A stretch of DNA of 64,000 bases, from positions 248,001 to 312,000 of the forward strand of contig NZ_FTNI01000001.1 in NCBI RefSeq assembly GCF_900156315.1, in the 5' to 3' direction. The position numbers and the translations under genes were made by a program. The DNA is from Microbispora rosea (GTDB lineage Bacteria > Actinomycetota > Actinomycetes > Streptosporangiales > Streptosporangiaceae). The notes under the pieces were generated by a model. That model did no database searches, was not told the origin of the DNA, and worked only from the letters and a program-made list of their open reading frames with translations. Position 1 is the first letter of the stretch; every line of letters starts with the position of its first letter. Below, piece by piece: positions 56,230 through 64,000 of this stretch.

Positions 56230-56808
56230 TTAGCCTTCCGCGGCCTCGCGGACCTCGCTGCCGGCCAGCGGCAGCCGCACCCCGGCGATGACGTACTCCT
56301 CGTAGCCGCCGGGGAAGACGAACCGGGTCATCAGGTCGGCGAACCCGACGTCCCGGTAGAGGTGCCGGGCCACCGTGGGGGCGTCGTGCGTCGACAGCAC
56401 GGCCGTACGCTCCGGGCGGCCCTCGCACAGCGTGTGGATCAGCCGCCGGCCGATGCCCCGGCCCTGGTGCTCGGGGCGCACGTGGACCTCGGCGATCTCC
56501 AGGGCGTCGCCGAACCAGTCGTTCGCCACCACCGGCCCGGCCCGGTCCTGCAGCGCCCCGCGCACGACGTCATGCCACCACTGCCCCTGGCCGCCGTGGA
56601 AGCCGTACGCGAAGCCGGCGATGGCGGAGGTCTGCGTGTCCTCCGCGAGCACGCAGTCGAAGTCGGGATAGGTGGCGTGGTTGCGCATGATCGCCATGCG
56701 GCCCGCCAGCTGGTCCGACGGCGGGCGCATGGCGACCGTGTAAATGTCCAGCACGGTGTCCAGCACAGCCCTGAACTCGTCAGGCCCCACCCGTAGCAGT
56801 CGGATCAC
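56230..56808 (-). CDS. GNAT-family N-acetyltransferase
   Basis: A 192-residue acetyltransferase. The acetyl-CoA loop is AEVHVRPEHQGRGIGRRLIHTLCEG, followed by VLSTHDAPTVARHLYRDVGFADLMTRFVFPGG. The N-terminal RVGPDEFRAVLDTVLDIYTVAMRPP is typical of a subgroup of uncharacterised actinobacterial members. GTG at 56808 chosen because TAGTGT lies 7 nt upstream; the GTG at 56817 falls inside the hexamer. Substrate unknown. Confidence 0.85.
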   Translation of the reverse strand: MIRLLRVGPDEFRAVLDTVLDIYTVAMRPPSDQLAGRMAIMRNHATYPDFDCVLAEDTQTSAIAGFAYGFHGGQGQWWHDVVRGALQDRAGPVVANDWFGDALEIAEVHVRPEHQGRGIGRRLIHTLCEGRPERTAVLSTHDAPTVARHLYRDVGFADLMTRFVFPGGYEEYVIAGVRLPLAGSEVREAAEG

Positions 56809-56815
56809 TCGTCGC

Positions 56816-56821
56816 ACACTA
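56816..56821 (-). promoter_or_regulatory. leaderless -10 hexamer of the GNAT gene
   Basis: TAGTGT (minus strand) is followed by 7 nt and the GTG at 56808. Confidence 0.5.
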
Positions 56822-56852
56822 GCAAAACGACGCCGGACCGGTCCGGCAGGTG

Positions 56853-57329
56853 TCACTCCACCTCTGCGGGCGTGCCCCCGGTGATGCGCAGCAGCTCGTC
56901 GTAGGACGCGGGGAAGACGGTGTGGGGGTGCCCGGCGGCGGCCCATACGACGTGGTGCTTGCTCAGCCAGGTGTCCACCAGCGTCCGTACGGGCGCGGGG
57001 TGCCCGATCGGGGCGACGCCGCCGATGGGCTGCCCGGTGTGCTCGCGGACGAACTCCGGCGTGGCCCGCCGCACCTTCGCCGCGCCCACGAGCCGCGCGA
57101 TCAGATCGGTGTTCACGCGGTGGGCGCCGCTGGTCAGCACCAGCAGCGGCGCGCCGTCCGCGTCGAAGATCAGGCTGTTGGCGATCGCGCCGACCTCGCA
57201 GCCGAGCTGGGCCGCCGCCGTGGCGGCCGTCGGCGCGGCCTCGTCGAGCACGACGACCTCGCCCGTCACCGCGTGAGCCCGCAGGGCCTCCTGAACCCGG
57301 ACGACGTTCGGATGCAACTTTTCTGCCAC
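56853..57329 (-). CDS. YbaK/EbsC-family aminoacyl-tRNA editing protein
   Basis: A 158-residue protein of the INS/YbaK superfamily that removes mischarged amino acids such as Cys or Ala from tRNA(Pro). It has the conserved GAIANSLIFDADGAPLLVLTSGAHRVNTDLIARLVGAAKVRRATPEFV and the TGQPIGGVAPIGHP motif. Stand-alone, without a synthetase domain. GTG at 57329 after TAGAGT and 6 nt (leaderless). Confidence 0.9.
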   Translation of the reverse strand: MAEKLHPNVVRVQEALRAHAVTGEVVVLDEAAPTAATAAAQLGCEVGAIANSLIFDADGAPLLVLTSGAHRVNTDLIARLVGAAKVRRATPEFVREHTGQPIGGVAPIGHPAPVRTLVDTWLSKHHVVWAAAGHPHTVFPASYDELLRITGGTPAEVE

Positions 57330-57335
57330 CTGGTC

Positions 57336-57341
57336 ACTCTA
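57336..57341 (-). promoter_or_regulatory. leaderless -10 hexamer of the YbaK-like gene
   Basis: TAGAGT (minus strand) is followed by 6 nt and the GTG at 57329. Confidence 0.5.
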
Positions 57342-57455
57342 AACGGATTGCCAGGACATACGCGGCCGATTATGGCCACTTACGATCACGCGGCTCACAA
57401 TCAGTCCGTAAGGTGAGTCCTTTGATCGAGAAACGGGCTTATGAGGGGGTTGGTC

Positions 57456-58343
57456 ATGATGAGGGGTCGACGGCGACTGCTCGTCGCGGTCGGGGCCGCG
57501 ACGTTCGCGACGGCCTTCGCGGCCACCGGCGTCGCCGGCACGGCGCAGGCGCGCACCGTCGTGCCGGCGGGGGTCGTGACCACGGGGACCGCGCTCCCGG
57601 CGCTCCCGGCGCTCCCGGCGTCCGCGGAGTCCTCGGCGCTCACGGCGCTCACGGCGCGAGGGGCCGTCCCCGCCCGCGCCACCGGTTACCCGGCGTTCAC
57701 CGCGCCGGGCAAGACGCTCAAGCTCGGCGCCAAGGGCTCCGCCGTGAAGGCGCTGCAGGCCCGGCTCAAGGAGCTCGGGTACGTGCCCGGCAGCGTCGAC
57801 GGCCGGTACGGCGGGGCCACGCTGACGGCGGTCTGGGCGTTCCAGAAGGTGCAGGGGATCACGCCGACCAGCACGGTCGCCGCCCGCACCTGGAGGGCGC
57901 TGGAGAACCCCCGGGCGCCCAAGGTCCTGGTGCCCAGGGGCAAGGCGACCCGCGTCGAGGTGAACCTGACCAAGCAGGTGATGGTTCTGTACCGGGGTGG
58001 CGCGCCGGTGCTGATCAGCCACATCTCCAGCGGCAGCGGCATCCCCTACACCGAGTACGCCACCTGGAACGGCAAGCGGCAGCGGTTCTCCGGCAGCGCC
58101 CGCACGCCGACCGGCGACTACAAGACCACCTGGCGGGTCAAGGGCTGGCACCGGTCCTACCTCGGGCAGCTCTACAACCCCATCTTCTTCAACGGCGGCA
58201 TCGCGCTCCACGGCGCGCTGTCGGTGCCGCTCTACCCGGCGTCGCACGGCTGCGTGCGGCTGCCCATGAACGTGGCCGAGATGCTGCCGGGCATGCTCGG
58301 CAAGGGCGTCCCGGTGCACGTCAGGGGCGCCTTCAGGCGCTAG
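57456..58343 (+). CDS. secreted L,D-transpeptidase with peptidoglycan-binding domain
   Basis: A 295-residue exported enzyme. The signal peptide has a basic start (MMRGRRR), a hydrophobic core and a cut near AQA. An Ala/Pro linker leads to a PG_binding_1 domain (LKLGAKGSAVKALQARLKELGYVPGSVDGRYGGATLTAVWAFQKVQGI). The YkuD domain ends in IALHGALSVPLYPASHGCVRLP with the catalytic His, Ser-His-Gly-Cys and Arg. It forms 3-3 crosslinks in the cell wall. AGGGGG lies 7 nt before the ATG at 57456; an ATG at 57441 is in frame. Confidence 0.92.
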   Translation: MMRGRRRLLVAVGAATFATAFAATGVAGTAQARTVVPAGVVTTGTALPALPALPASAESSALTALTARGAVPARATGYPAFTAPGKTLKLGAKGSAVKALQARLKELGYVPGSVDGRYGGATLTAVWAFQKVQGITPTSTVAARTWRALENPRAPKVLVPRGKATRVEVNLTKQVMVLYRGGAPVLISHISSGSGIPYTEYATWNGKRQRFSGSARTPTGDYKTTWRVKGWHRSYLGQLYNPIFFNGGIALHGALSVPLYPASHGCVRLPMNVAEMLPGMLGKGVPVHVRGAFRR

Positions 58344-58352
58344 CTCCCCACC

Positions 58353-58393
58353 CGGAGGGGCCCCGGGCGACACTGTCGCTCGGGGCCCCTCCG
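58353..58393 (+). terminator. terminator of the L,D-transpeptidase gene
   Basis: A 13-bp perfect stem (58353-58365 with 58381-58393) encloses an inner GCGAC/GTCGC stem, 10 nt after the stop codon. Confidence 0.8.
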
Positions 58394-58423
58394 TCGTCTC
58401 CGGCCCCGCGTCGAACGCGGTCC

Positions 58424-58479
58424 TCGAACATGTATTCGTTGACAGCCTTGACAGGGGGCATGATCGAATCTATGTTCGA
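58424..58479 (+). promoter_or_regulatory. SOS-type promoter with LexA boxes
   Basis: A near-consensus promoter has -35 TTGACA (58448-58453), a 17-bp spacer and -10 TATGTT (58471-58476). The -10 is overlapped by TCGAATCTATGTTCGA (58464-58479), which differs by one base from the actinobacterial LexA box TCGAAC-N4-GTTCGA. A weaker box TCGAACATGTATTCGT lies at 58424-58439. LexA would repress it until DNA damage. Confidence 0.78.
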
Positions 58480-58483
58480 TGGA

Positions 58484-58624
58484 GTGGGCGTGGGACTCGC
58501 GGCTCGCGCCCACCCCGTCGGATTCGTGCCTTCGTCGTCGGCGGAGACGGATGCGGCACGGCCCGCGGCGTGGGCCGGACGGGGAGAGGGGAAGCTCCTC
58601 GTCCGGCCGCCCACGGGAGGCTGA
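58484..58624 (+). CDS. short ORF downstream of the SOS promoter (possible remnant)
   Basis: A GTG lies 7 nt after the TATGTT hexamer, the spacing of a leaderless gene. It opens a 46-codon ORF beginning MGVGLAARAHPVGF. No family is recognised. The frame extends upstream through MIESMFDG, which overlaps the LexA box as it does at the start of some 13E12/DUF222-type genes, so this may be the decayed front of such a gene. Confidence 0.3.
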   Translation: MGVGLAARAHPVGFVPSSSAETDAARPAAWAGRGEGKLLVRPPTGG

Positions 58625-58744
58625 GAAAGCGCCGGGTGATCTCGAGCGGTCGGGATCTCCCGGCCGGCGAAATTGTCGGTGCGGTCTGCGACTGTGAAGT
58701 CACCGGCGACCTTCGCCGGAGTGCCACGACTCAAGGAGGCGGGC

Positions 58745-59182
58745 ATGACTGAGCAGAACGACGATCAGAAGAGCGGGCCCCGGCTCTCGCAGGCGGTTCT
58801 GGCACACCTCGCGGACGCCAGGGCCTGCCTCGCGGACGCCACCGTCGGGCCCACTCCGGCGGACCGCTACGTGTCGGCCCACCTGGCGGCCCTCCGTGCG
58901 GCCGCCGGGATCCTCGCGGCCCGTCCGCGGCCGATGGACGGCCGCAGGCGGCGGCTGCGCAGCGCCTGGGAGCTGCTCCCCGAGGCCGAGCCCAAGCTCG
59001 CGGACTGGGCGGCCTACTTCGCGGTGAGCGCGACCAAACGCGCGGCGGCCGAGGCCGGCATGGTCCGAGCCGTCACGCAGAACGACGCGGAGGAAATCAT
59101 AGCGGAGGCGGACAGGTTCGTGGGCGAGGTCGAATCGATCCTCGGCCTGCCCGGCCGCCCCACCCTGCCCATGGCCGGCTGA
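58745..59182 (+). CDS. SAV_6107-like HEPN-domain protein
   Basis: A 145-residue all-helical protein resembling the SAV_6107 HEPN family. It includes LSQAVLAHLADARACLADATVGPTPADRYVSAHLAALRAAAGILAARPRP, AWELLPEAEPKLADWAAYFAVSATKRAAAEAG and a final helix AEEIIAEADRFVGEVESILG. The catalytic RxxxxH of RNase HEPN proteins is not seen. AAGGAGG lies 6 nt before the ATG. It may be read from the SOS promoter 270 bp upstream. I recall relatives next to DNA polymerase IV genes, but none follows here. Confidence 0.75.
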   Translation: MTEQNDDQKSGPRLSQAVLAHLADARACLADATVGPTPADRYVSAHLAALRAAAGILAARPRPMDGRRRRLRSAWELLPEAEPKLADWAAYFAVSATKRAAAEAGMVRAVTQNDAEEIIAEADRFVGEVESILGLPGRPTLPMAG

Positions 59183-59405
59183 GCCCATGGCCGGCTGACG
59201 CCGCATCCTGGGCCGTGCGCCGCACCGGTGATCGAGCCGGACCGGTGGGCCGGCAGGAGCCGACGGCCGTGGCGCTGGTGGAGGCCTACCAGGTCATCGC
59301 GGTGATCGATGGGCTGGATGAGATCGGCTCCCGCCTGCAAACCGCGGGGGAGACAGAGCGACTCGGGCTGTGGTCACATCGCGGCCGGCATGATCGTGGC
59401 GGAGG

Positions 59406-60650
59406 TCAGACGGGGTCGCGCTCCAGGGGGCAGCTCATGCACCGCGGCCCGCCGCGTCCGCGGCCGAGCTCGCTGCCCCGGATGGTGATGACCTCGATGC
59501 CGTGCCTGCGCAGGTGGTTGTTGGTCGTGGTGTTGCGCTCGTAGGCCACGACCACGCCGGGTTCGAGCGCCAGCACGTTGCAGCCGTCGTCCCACTGCTC
59601 GCGCTCGGCCGCGTGCACGTCCTGCGTCGGCGTGAGGACCTTGATGTCGTCGAGGCCGAGGGCCCGGGCGATCGCCTTGTGCATGTCCTCCGGCGGGTGG
59701 TCGGTGACCTTCAGCTCCTTGTCGGTGTCGCCCGGCTCCACCGTGTAGGACGGCAGCATGCCGAGCCCGGCGTACTTGGTGAACACGCCCACGTCGACGT
59801 TGGTCATCACGGTGTCGAGGTGCATGAACGCACGGGTCTTGGGCAGGTCGAGCGCCACGATGCGGGTCGCCGACCCCGCCCGGAACAGGTTGGTCGCCAG
59901 CATCTCCACGGCCTGCGGCTGGGTGCGCTCGCTCACCCCGACGAGCACGACGCCGTCGCCGAGCACCAGGACGTCGCCCCCCTCGACGGTGGCCGGAGCC
60001 ATGCGCACGCCCTCGTACCAGACGTTGAAGCCGCCGCCGTCCGGGTTGCCGTACCCCGAGGCGAACAGCGGGTGCCACCGGTAGACCGCCTCGTAGTTGA
60101 CGGTCTCCCGCCTGCGCGCCTTCTTGCGCATCGGATTGATCGAGACCCCGTCGTACACCCAGCAGGAGGTGTCGCGGGCGAACAGGTGGTTGGGCAGCGG
60201 CGGGAGGACGAAGTCGTCCACGCCGAGCGTGTGGAACGCGATGGAGCCCGGGTCGCAGCCCAGCTCAAGGATCTCGCGTTTGGTGATCCCGCCGGTCAGC
60301 AGCGGCGCGAGCGCGTCCGCGTCGAGCGCGTCGAGCGCGTTGCGGATCGCGTCGGCGGCCAGCGGGCCGAACCAGTGCTCGTCGACGCTGCCGTCGAGGA
60401 TGTGCTTGCGCGCGTCGGGGATCTCGATCACCTCGCGCAGGAGGTCGCCGAGGTGGTGCACTTCGACGCCGCGCCCGGCGAGCACCTCGCACCACTCCCG
60501 GTGCTCCTCCAGTGCGCGCTGCACCCACAGCACGTCGTCGAACAGCAGGCCGTCCTTGTTGCCCGGGGTGAGCCGCTTGAGCGCGAGTTCGGGTATGTCC
60601 ACCAGAACCCGGCGAAGCCTGCCCACCTCGGAGCCCACGTAAAACGTCAT
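59406..60650 (-). CDS. arcA: arginine deiminase
   Basis: A 414-residue enzyme hydrolysing arginine to citrulline and ammonia. Guanidino-modifying motifs are visible: [64 protein letters not shown], and the catalytic Cys near the end in [15 protein letters not shown]. ArcB and ArcC are not adjacent, so this may serve arginine catabolism or pH tolerance alone. GGCAGGAC precedes the ATG. It follows bldD on the same strand after 203 nt. Confidence 0.93.
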   Translation of the reverse strand: MTFYVGSEVGRLRRVLVDIPELALKRLTPGNKDGLLFDDVLWVQRALEEHREWCEVLAGRGVEVHHLGDLLREVIEIPDARKHILDGSVDEHWFGPLAADAIRNALDALDADALAPLLTGGITKREILELGCDPGSIAFHTLGVDDFVLPPLPNHLFARDTSCWVYDGVSINPMRKKARRRETVNYEAVYRWHPLFASGYGNPDGGGFNVWYEGVRMAPATVEGGDVLVLGDGVVLVGVSERTQPQAVEMLATNLFRAGSATRIVALDLPKTRAFMHLDTVMTNVDVGVFTKYAGLGMLPSYTVEPGDTDKELKVTDHPPEDMHKAIARALGLDDIKVLTPTQDVHAAEREQWDDGCNVLALEPGVVVAYERNTTTNNHLRRHGIEVITIRGSELGRGRGGPRCMSCPLERDPV

Positions 60651-60853
60651 GTCCTGCCTATCCCCGCAGGGCGGGAATCAGTCGTACCGGCGGCTCCCCG
60701 TTGCGGAGGCGCCGCCCGTGACGACGGTGTGTCCGGTGGCCGGCGCCGACGCGCCGCCCGGGCCACACGCGGCAGGGCTCGGCCCGTCGGACACGGCCCG
60801 TGCCGGAGAAGCCGGACATCGTCACGGGAGCCGCGTACGGACCGGGCGGGAGG

Positions 60854-61348
60854 TCAGAAGGACTCGACGGCGCGGCGGGCCTCCGCGTCGAGCACACCCC
60901 AGTGGATGAACTCCTCGGTCAGCTCGACCGGCGACTTGTCATAGATGACCGCGAGCGAGCGCAGGTCCTCCTGCCGGATGGACAACACCTTGCCGTTGTA
61001 GTCGCCCCGCTGGCTCTGGATGGTTGCGGCGTAGCGGGCAAGCGGGCCGGCCTTGTCCTTGGGCAACTGCGACAGGCGCTCCAGGTCGATGACCAACTTG
61101 GGAGCGGGCGCAAGCGGACTGGGGGCGGCTCCGCCCGGAAGAAGCTCCGACACCGGCACTCCGTAGAAATCCGCGAGCTCGGCGAGCTTCTGCACGGTCA
61201 CCGCGCGGTCGCCCCGCTCATAGGAGCCCACGACGACGGCCTTCCACCGTCCACGGGACTTCTCTTCCACACCGTGCAGGGACAGCCCCTGCTGGGTTCG
61301 GATGGCGCGCAGGCGCGCGCCCAGCGACTTGGCGTAGTCAGACGGCAT
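60854..61348 (-). CDS. bldD: developmental master regulator BldD
   Basis: A 164-residue repressor of sporulation genes. The N-terminal XRE HTH is LGARLRAIRTQQGLSLHGVEEKSRGRWKAVVVGSYERGDRAVTVQKLAELADFYGV. The C-terminal domain holds the cyclic-di-GMP signature R114-G-D116 and R125-Q-E-D128 (RxD-X8-RxxD), in the same numbering as the S. coelicolor protein. Tetrameric c-di-GMP drives BldD dimerisation and keeps growth vegetative. The ATG is 488 bp from pyrR, divergent. A candidate BldD box lies at 61492-61506. Confidence 0.96.
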   Translation of the reverse strand: MPSDYAKSLGARLRAIRTQQGLSLHGVEEKSRGRWKAVVVGSYERGDRAVTVQKLAELADFYGVPVSELLPGGAAPSPLAPAPKLVIDLERLSQLPKDKAGPLARYAATIQSQRGDYNGKVLSIRQEDLRSLAVIYDKSPVELTEEFIHWGVLDAEARRAVESF

Positions 61349-61491
61349 CGTGTGGCCCCCGGCTTTCTATGTCTCTTCTCACTTGATTGTGCGTCCTTGT
61401 CCTAAGCGTTCCGAACACCGGGGTTGGTGCCGTGACCGGCACCTTCGGTGACCGCTGCGTCGGGTTTTACCCAGGAAGGTCGCGTGTTGTG

Positions 61492-61506
61492 GTTACGGAC
61501 AGTGAC
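61492..61506. promoter_or_regulatory. candidate BldD-binding box
   Basis: GTTACGGACAGTGAC keeps the TnAC and GTnA arms of the BldD consensus but has two mismatches in the centre. It lies about 145 bp before bldD, where autoregulation would act. Weak evidence. Confidence 0.35.
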
Positions 61507-61769
61507 GGTAAAGCCGACACTCCCAAAGGTCAAGCTGATTGGAAAAAAGAGCGTGAAACAGTGCTCTCACCGAAATCACCGACACCCGGTGCGATGCGGC
61601 TTCCGATCCCCGGCACGTCCCTCGCCCGTTCCCCCGGAACGTCCCCGCCGCGTCCGCGGAACGGCGCCGGAAGGCTCCAGGTCCCCGGCACGTCCTCGTC
61701 ACGCCGAGGGCGAACGCCCCCCGCGGTGGCATCACCCCTGGCGGGAGGGGGGTTCGCAGACGGCCCTGA
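61507..61769. other. bldD-pyrR intergenic spacer
   Basis: No gene is supported. The stretch is open in some frames but third-position composition is poor. It has repeated CCCCGGCACGTCC-like units (about 61610-61700). Confidence 0.4.
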
Positions 61770-61775
61770 TACTCT
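61770..61775 (+). promoter_or_regulatory. candidate pyr operon -10 hexamer
   Basis: TACTCT would place the start site near 61782, giving a leader of about 55 nt that carries the PyrR element. Confidence 0.45.
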
Positions 61776-61797
61776 AAGCAGAACCGACACCCTTTTA

Positions 61798-61820
61798 AGA
61801 CCCGTCCCGTGAGGCGGGAA
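61798..61820 (+). ncRNA. PyrR-binding RNA element in the pyr leader
   Basis: The leader contains TCCCGTGAGGC (61805-61815), matching the PyrR loop consensus UCCNGNGAGG, within a CCCGTC/GGCGGG stem. The pyrR ribosome site AGGTGG begins directly after it. This fits translational repression by PyrR as reported in mycobacteria, not the Bacillus attenuator, since no terminator follows. Confidence 0.72.
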
Positions 61821-61836
61821 AGGTGGTGACTTTTTG

Positions 61837-62394
61837 ATGTCTGATGCCCGAAATCAGGCCCGCGCCGTTCTGGAGGGGCCCGACATCCACCGGGCGCTCA
61901 CCCGGATCGCGCACGAGATCCTCGAACGCACCAGGGGCGCGGAGAGCGTCGTCCTGATCGGAATCCCCACCCGCGGCGCCACGCTCGCGCACCGCATCGC
62001 CGGGCGCATCGCGCAGTTCGAGGGGATCAAAGTCCCCGTCGGCGCCATCGACGTCACGATGTACCGCGACGACCTGCGCCTGCGGCCCGCGCGCCCGCTC
62101 GGCCGCACCGAACTGCCCCCGGACGGCGTGGACGGCAGGACCGTCGTCCTCGTGGACGACGTCCTCTACTCCGGCCGCACCGTGCGCGCCGCGCTCGACG
62201 CGCTGAACGACGTGGGCAGGCCCAGGGCCGTCCAGCTCGCCACGCTCGTCGACCGCGGCCACCGGGAGCTGCCGATCCGCGCCGACTACGTCGGCAAGAA
62301 CCTGCCGACCTCCAAGAGCGAGAAGGTCAAGGTCTTCCTGGAGGAGACGGACGGGCGCGACGCGGTCGTGCTCATCAAGGAGGACGACCGATGA
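61837..62394 (+). CDS. pyrR: pyr operon regulator / uracil phosphoribosyltransferase PyrR
   Basis: A 185-residue PRTase-fold protein that senses UMP and PRPP and binds pyr mRNA. Motifs are [30 protein letters not shown] and the PRPP loop [16 protein letters not shown] at 61837 chosen; a TTG at 61834 is equally spaced from AGGTGG. Its stop overlaps the pyrB ATG. Confidence 0.95.
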   Translation: MSDARNQARAVLEGPDIHRALTRIAHEILERTRGAESVVLIGIPTRGATLAHRIAGRIAQFEGIKVPVGAIDVTMYRDDLRLRPARPLGRTELPPDGVDGRTVVLVDDVLYSGRTVRAALDALNDVGRPRAVQLATLVDRGHRELPIRADYVGKNLPTSKSEKVKVFLEETDGRDAVVLIKEDDR

Positions 62395-63326
62395 AGCATC
62401 ACCTGATCTCGACCGGCGACCTCACCCGCGACGACGCGCTCCTCATCCTCGACACGGCCGAGGAGCTGGCGCGGGTCTCGCAGCGGTCCATCAAGAAGCT
62501 GCCGACGCTGCGCGGCCGCACGGTGGTGAACCTCTTCTTCGAGGACTCCACCCGGACCCGCATCTCCTTCGAGGCCGCGGCCAAGCGCCTGTCGGCCGAT
62601 GTGATCAACTTCTCGGCCAAGGGGTCGAGCGTGTCCAAGGGCGAGTCGCTGAAGGACACCGCGCTCACCCTGGAGGCGATGGGGGCCGACGCGGTGGTGA
62701 TCCGGCACAGCGCCTCGGGCGCGCCGCACCGCCTGGCCACCTGGGTGCGCGGCAGCGTGGTCAACGCCGGGGACGGCACCCACGAGCACCCCACCCAGGC
62801 GCTGCTCGACGCCTTCAGCATCCGCCGCCGGCTGGGCCGGCTGGAGGGCCTGAAGGTCGCCGTCGTGGGCGACGTGCTGCACAGCCGGGTCGCCCGGTCC
62901 AACGTGCTGCTGCTGCACACGCTCGGCGCGGAGGTGACGCTGGTCGCCCCGCCGACCCTGCTGCCGGTGGCGGTCGAGACCTGGCCCTGCCAGGTCTCCT
63001 ACGACCTCGACGCCGTGCTGCCCAAGTCGGACGTCGTGATGATGCTGCGGGTCCAGCTGGAGCGGATGAACGCGGCCTACTTCCCCTCGGCGCGGGAGTA
63101 CAGCCGCCGCTACGGCCTCGACCGCGACCGCTTCGCCCGCCTGCACGACGACGCCATCGTCATGCACCCCGGCCCGATGAACCGCGGCATGGAGATCTCC
63201 GCGGAGGTCGCCGACTCGCCGCGCTCGACGATCGTCGAGCAGGTCACCAACGGCGTGACGGTCCGGATGGCCGTCCTCTACCTGCTGCTCGGCGGTTCCG
63301 AGCCCGCGATCGGAGGCGCCGAATGA
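62391..63326 (+). CDS. pyrB: aspartate carbamoyltransferase catalytic subunit
   Basis: A 311-residue ATCase, second step of pyrimidine synthesis. It has the carbamoyl-phosphate loop [13 protein letters not shown], the Ser-Lys loop [12 protein letters not shown], the [10 protein letters not shown] motif, [14 protein letters not shown], and [11 protein letters not shown]. No pyrI gene follows, as is usual in actinomycetes. ATGA couplings at both ends. Confidence 0.96.
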   Translation: MKHHLISTGDLTRDDALLILDTAEELARVSQRSIKKLPTLRGRTVVNLFFEDSTRTRISFEAAAKRLSADVINFSAKGSSVSKGESLKDTALTLEAMGADAVVIRHSASGAPHRLATWVRGSVVNAGDGTHEHPTQALLDAFSIRRRLGRLEGLKVAVVGDVLHSRVARSNVLLLHTLGAEVTLVAPPTLLPVAVETWPCQVSYDLDAVLPKSDVVMMLRVQLERMNAAYFPSAREYSRRYGLDRDRFARLHDDAIVMHPGPMNRGMEISAEVADSPRSTIVEQVTNGVTVRMAVLYLLLGGSEPAIGGAE

Positions 63327-64000
63327 GCACGTACGACCTTCACGAGGGGACTGTGACCACCATCCTCATCAGGGGCGCCCGGATCCTGGGCGGCGCCCCG
63401 AGCGACATCCTGCTGCGCGACGGCGTCGTGGCGGAGACCGGCGACCTCGCGGGCGCGAAGGCCGGCCATACGGTCGACGCCGACGGGCTGATCGCCCTGC
63501 CCGGCCTGGTCGACCTGCACACCCACCTGCGCGAGCCCGGCCGGGAGGACGCCGAGACCGTCGAGACCGGCACCCAGGCCGCGGCGCGGGGCGGATACAC
63601 CGCCGTCCACGCGATGGCGAACACCTCCCCGGTGGCCGACACCGCGGGCGTGGTGGAGCAGGTCTGGCGGCTCGGCCAGGAATTCGGGCACTGCGACGTG
63701 CAGCCCGTCGGCGCGGTGACCTCCGGCCTGGAGGGCCGCCAGCTGGCCGAGCTCGGCGCGATGGCGGACTCGGCGGCCCGCGTGCGGGTCTTCTCCGACG
63801 ACGGCAAGTGCGTGTCCGACGCGGTCCTGATGCGCCGGGCACTGGAGTACGTCAAGGCGTTCGGCGGCGTCGTCGCCCAGCACGCCCAGGAGCCCAGGCT
63901 GACCGAGGGCGCCCAGCTCAACGAGGGCGAGGTGTCGGCCAGGCTCGGCCTGACCGGCTGGCCGGCGGTCGCCGAGGAGGCGATCATCGCGCGCGACTGC
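63323..64000 (+). CDS. pyrC: dihydroorotase (3' end cut by window edge)
   Basis: The first 226 codons of a class I dihydroorotase, which closes the dihydroorotate ring. The metal site is [39 protein letters not shown] and the segment [17 protein letters not shown] are typical of the type without a carboxylated Lys loop shift. The C-terminus is outside the window. ATG at 63323 overlaps the pyrB stop; an in-frame GTG at 63353 could be the true start. Confidence 0.94.
   Translation, partial: MSTYDLHEGTVTTILIRGARILGGAPSDILLRDGVVAETGDLAGAKAGHTVDADGLIALPGLVDLHTHLREPGREDAETVETGTQAAARGGYTAVHAMANTSPVADTAGVVEQVWRLGQEFGHCDVQPVGAVTSGLEGRQLAELGAMADSAARVRVFSDDGKCVSDAVLMRRALEYVKAFGGVVAQHAQEPRLTEGAQLNEGEVSARLGLTGWPAVAEEAIIARDC

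Noticed and set aside
61387-61812. Open frame of about 140 codons between bldD and pyrR
   Set aside because: Third-position composition is poor and it runs through the pyr promoter and PyrR element.

Overview
The window is a 64 kb piece of the chromosome of a high-GC, mycelial-type actinomycete. The best fit is the order Streptosporangiales (Microbispora or Sphaerisporangium-like), but the family is an inference. The grounds are strong G/C preference at third codon positions, many GTG starts, a BldD orthologue next to the pyr operon, a PASTA Ser/Thr kinase near thiO-thiS-thiG, and a PhoX-like/MerR/VWA accessory block. I see no rRNA, tRNA, CRISPR array, IS element, prophage or plasmid origin.

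Layout. 1-13 kb: an S-adenosylmethionine methyltransferase (cut by the window edge), a long-chain acyl-CoA synthetase, a metallophosphoesterase, an SRPBCC/ArsA-type ATPase/DUF5304 operon, ROK glucokinase, an EEP-family phosphatase, a secreted propeller protein, an alpha/beta hydrolase, a PlsC acyltransferase and an MFS exporter. 13-22 kb is accessory: homocysteine methyltransferase, a repeat-rich VIT/VWA protein with its MerR-type regulator, a PhoX-like protein, and an MFS/HxlR pair. 22-36 kb: a MarR-GNAT fusion, phosphofructokinase, a NarL two-component pair, ThiI, DAHP synthase behind an attenuator, a sulfite-oxidase-like enzyme, LytS and LytTR proteins split by another kinase, and a TetR-controlled DrrAB transporter. 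36-45 kb: endonuclease IV, then a purine-to-glyoxylate catabolic cluster (uraD, uraH, uricase, two xanthine dehydrogenase subunits, an 8-oxoguanine-deaminase-like enzyme, glycerate kinase, allantoinase, allantoicase). 45-57 kb: Nudix, PASTA kinase, thiO-S-G under a TPP riboswitch, a DHFR-like reductase, an FAD reductase, an Rv2175c-like protein, thiE, polyprenyl synthase, metF, GNAT and YbaK. 57-64 kb: L,D-transpeptidase, an SOS-type promoter before a HEPN protein, arginine deiminase, bldD and pyrR-pyrB-pyrC (cut by the edge).

Regulation is the richest part of the window. DAHP synthase is preceded by a 23-codon leader peptide with a Trp-Ser-Phe-Trp-Tyr run, a 17-bp hairpin and a T-run, which together read as ribosome-mediated attenuation. 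Phosphofructokinase carries a perfect DasR-type palindrome and PPi-type active-site residues. The purine cluster carries a repeated ACAAnnTACAA motif inside two matching 64-nt elements in inverted orientation. A LexA-type box overlaps a near-consensus promoter at 58.45 kb. The pyr leader has a PyrR-type RNA loop. At least a dozen genes have a TANNNT hexamer 6-7 nt before the start codon, so they are probably transcribed as leaderless mRNAs.

All calls rest on reading the sequence and on remembered family features. No database search was run.
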